Part shown: positions 62,379 to 64,000 of the stretch, in pieces | How the letters are laid out: every line of letters starts with the position of its first letter | Numbering within the stretch: position 1 is the stretch's first letter | DNA from: an uncultured Clostridia bacterium | Lineage (GTDB): Bacteria > Bacillota > Clostridia > Oscillospirales > Acutalibacteraceae | Assembly: GCA_947627135.1 (NCBI GenBank) | Contig: CANQUV010000001.1 | Coordinates: 113,974-177,973, forward strand | DNA: 64,000 nt | Direction: 5' to 3' | Made by a program: the position numbers and the translations under genes | The notes under the pieces: model-generated | The model's input: only the letters and a program-made list of their open reading frames with translations | Databases searched by the model: none | Told to the model about the DNA's origin: nothing

Positions 62379-63638
62379 TTAACCTGTATAAACACTTACT
62401 TGATACTGCGTATCCACATCTGTTGTGTAAAAGGAAACTGCTTCAAGTTGTTCATCGCTTTCAACTGTAAAAACATTCGCCGCATAACCTTCTCTGCTTG
62501 ATTGTTCAGGACTATAAAATTTATCAGCAGCTAAAGATAATTGCCAGCCTGTTATATCATACTGATAGTTTTTTGTATAATTATCTGCTGCTTCAAGTTG
62601 AAACAGGGTGATAGCTTGTATAGTTTTATCTTCGTATGATATCCAAAAGTAACCGCCGTCATTATAACCTGTTCCCCAACTGTTTTGTATGAGCCAAGCA
62701 CCGTCATTTTCAGGACGTTCGCCATCGTTAAAATTTTCTTTCGGATAATTATCATCCCAGCCTACTATTAAAACTGCATGATCACTTACACTTTCAATAG
62801 GACAATATTGCGAATTTGTTTCGTTATTATAATATTCGTCTGAACTATTATAGCTTATTGTTAAACAACCGTAATCACGCAAAGCATTTTTTATTACATC
62901 ACGACTTGCATCGTCTTCAGAATTACCTGATGGATTTGGTAAATAAAAGGCATCCTGCATGTGATAGTCGGCATCATAACGCATATTTTCAAATGATGAA
63001 AAATCTTCGTTATATTTAGTAATATAACTATACGGTAGCTTTTCAGAAAAAACAGGACCCTTCCATGCTGCCATACAACCGCCAGAAAAATAGTTATTGC
63101 CTCCAATATTAAATACAGACTTATCATTACTTAAATAACAAGAATACATCTCGGATTCTATATTTCCCATATATGTAAACCAACTGAGATGAGCAGACGA
63201 AAATGAAATTGAAGGAAATTGATTTAATAGCCCTGAAACAGCTGAAGACGTAGCAGAAAAGGCCCAGCAAGTTCCGTAGTTTCCCTGATCTCTGACTGCC
63301 GGAACTCTGCCGTAATCACGCAAATCATAGCTTTCCGGCAGTACATCTACATCTGCCGCACTGCTGTCTGCATAATCCTCGTCAAGATAGCTTAAATCAA
63401 GCATTGACGGAACAGCTCCATAATACTTTGTTGGATTATCAATATATTCAAGATATTCCTCATTTATTGGTGCTATCTGGTCAACGTACTCATTATCCGC
63501 ATTTTCAATGTCAACGGATTCAGAGTCATTTTGAACCCTTTCAATATTATCCGTCACCGCAAACACAGATAACGGACATGACATAATAAGCAATGTTAAC
63601 AACACACTTACTGACATTTTCAAAAACTTGTTTTTCAT
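62379..63638 (-). CDS. N-terminal fragment of the surface protease: intact C1 peptidase domain
   Basis: 419 residues: signal peptide 1-28, propeptide-like region to about 98, then a papain-type domain with oxyanion Gln and catalytic Cys in RDQGNYGTCWAFSA, His in SDHAVLIVGWDD and Asn in WLIQNSWGTGY. The truncated end stops a few residues into the lectin-like domain. As the catalytic domain is complete, a secreted, unanchored protease could still be produced. Confidence 0.75.
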   Translation of the reverse strand: MKNKFLKMSVSVLLTLLIMSCPLSVFAVTDNIERVQNDSESVDIENADNEYVDQIAPINEEYLEYIDNPTKYYGAVPSMLDLSYLDEDYADSSAADVDVLPESYDLRDYGRVPAVRDQGNYGTCWAFSATSSAVSGLLNQFPSISFSSAHLSWFTYMGNIESEMYSCYLSNDKSVFNIGGNNYFSGGCMAAWKGPVFSEKLPYSYITKYNEDFSSFENMRYDADYHMQDAFYLPNPSGNSEDDASRDVIKNALRDYGCLTISYNSSDEYYNNETNSQYCPIESVSDHAVLIVGWDDNYPKENFNDGERPENDGAWLIQNSWGTGYNDGGYFWISYEDKTIQAITLFQLEAADNYTKNYQYDITGWQLSLAADKFYSPEQSSREGYAANVFTVESDEQLEAVSFYTTDVDTQYQVSVYTG

Positions 63639-63818
63639 AGCGGTTCTCCTTATGCAATATAATTAAAATTATCAGTTACATTATTAATGACAAGTGTTTA
63701 AATAATAACCTGTCTATTTATCAAACTTGAATATTTAATAATTTTAGCATAGCCTTTTTATAAAAACAATATTTTTACGCAAATAGTAATGATAAAAGCG
63801 TAAAAAGCATATACAAGA

Positions 63819-63849
63819 AAAGAGAACAGAATATAATTCTGTTCTCTTT
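63819..63849. terminator. Terminator next to the insertion-sequence end
   Basis: Perfect 14-bp stem AAAGAGAACAGAAT / ATTCTGTTCTCTTT with an ATA loop, followed by ATTTAT. No gene in the window ends here, so it probably belonged to a gene now lying beyond the element on the right. Confidence 0.7.
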
Positions 63850-63924
63850 ATTTATAGGCTCTATAATAAATGTTGGGGTAACAAATAGAGCCTACAGAAA
63901 TAAAAATAATAGGAAAATAAAAAA

Positions 63925-64000
63925 GTAGAGCATATTTGAAAAATCCGTTAAAATGGAATTGTCAAGAAACCAGAAACGGAGGTTTAAAAATATGCTCTAC
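63925..64000 (+). promoter_or_regulatory. Nested hairpin covering ribosome-binding site and start codon of the edge gene
   Basis: Outer perfect 13-bp inverted repeat GTAGAGCATATTT (63925-63937) / AAATATGCTCTAC (63988-64000), and inner TCCGTT (63944-63949) / AACGGA (63975-63980). The right arms contain part of the Shine-Dalgarno GGAGG (63978-63982) and the ATG at 63992. Confidence 0.6.
63992..64000 (+). CDS. Start of a putative transposase gene, cut by the window edge
   Basis: ATG 63992 lies 9 nt after GGAGG (63978-63982); only three codons (M-L-Y) are visible. Transposase is inferred from the insertion-sequence-like end just upstream. Confidence 0.4.

Larger units (their letters stand above)
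59899..63638 (-). pseudogene. Cell-wall-anchored papain-family (C1) protease, broken by a stop and a frameshift
   Basis: About 1246 codons in three pieces that read as one protein. Piece 1 (63638-62379) ends with TAA at 62381-62379; the same frame continues without another stop (SAENPSSGELAYSG, GYHTIELENP) into piece 2, which ends at 61452. Piece 3 (61428-59899) is in the frame one base back, as expected after loss of a single base near 61450; across the joint the protein would read DYDIEL then NFNEDVYQLFDKDENE. Neither piece 2 nor piece 3 has a Shine-Dalgarno near its first TTG. The intact protein would have a signal peptide, C1 protease, lectin-like and Ig-like domains, a Ser/Pro/Thr/Glu stalk and a VQTGD sorting signal. 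Alternatives are sequencing error or recoding. Confidence 0.75.
63855..64000 (+). mobile_element. Left end of a probable insertion sequence (ISL3-like), partial
   Basis: 10-bp inverted repeat TAGGCTCTAT / ATAGAGCCTA (63855-63864, 63885-63894) around TGTTGGGGTAAC, then a leader and the first codons of an open frame at the window edge. Ends beginning GGCTCT with a GGGG core are what I associate with the ISL3 family. The right end is outside the window, so the assignment rests on this end alone. Confidence 0.5.

Overview
The window is low-GC, gene-dense DNA from an anaerobic, Gram-positive gut-type Clostridium relative, most likely Ruminococcus-like (Oscillospiraceae). Pointers are two dockerin-bearing secreted proteins (one a GH13 amylase with a CBM26-type starch-binding module), sortase and LPXTG surface proteins, a six-subunit Rnf complex, a FabK-type fatty acid pathway, a BclA-like collagen protein typical of spore surfaces, and GGAGG ribosome-binding sites nearly everywhere. 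The species cannot be named from sequence alone.

Layout. 1-3344 (minus): five-gene operon (DUF1015 protein, methyltransferase, PAP2 phosphatase, small protein, cut-off hexapeptide-repeat protein), divergent from nfo (3487-4317). 4393-4512: 39-residue Cys-rich peptide. 4730-7816: dockerin amylase. 8084-10916: glycosyltransferase plus collagen-like protein. 11195-11761: mntP. 12002-19886 (minus): pilus operon of large adhesin, backbone pilin and two sortases. 20503-28545 (minus): nine fatty acid genes (fabK-fabD-fabG-fabF-accB-fabZ-accC-accD-accA). 29357-37682 (plus): PBP1, hom, aspartokinase, bioY, alkyladenine glycosylase, O-antigen-ligase-like protein. 37829-43006: HtrA protease, two nitroreductases, a DUF2798-like membrane protein with a structured leader, a small protein and a TtcA-like protein. 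43170-50056 (minus): apbE, a NusG-II protein, a Gx transporter and rnfCDGEAB. 50277-54461: a 1394-residue dockerin protein. 54905-59209: MATE transporter and a LytTR/GHKL two-component pair. 59899-63638: a broken surface cysteine protease gene. 63855-64000: what looks like the left end of an insertion sequence.

How the parts fit. The amylase and the 1394-residue protein can both dock onto cohesin scaffolds (an amylosome-like arrangement). The adhesin of the pilus operon carries a module that lines up with the CBM26 of the amylase next door, suggesting a starch-binding pilus; this is the most interesting system here. ApbE is expected to attach FMN to RnfD and RnfG, whose flavinylation motifs are visible. 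AccB needs biotin, and BioY, which imports it, has two BirA-type operators placed over its promoter and ribosome-binding site.

All calls come from reading the sequence; no database search was possible. Domain borders are approximate.
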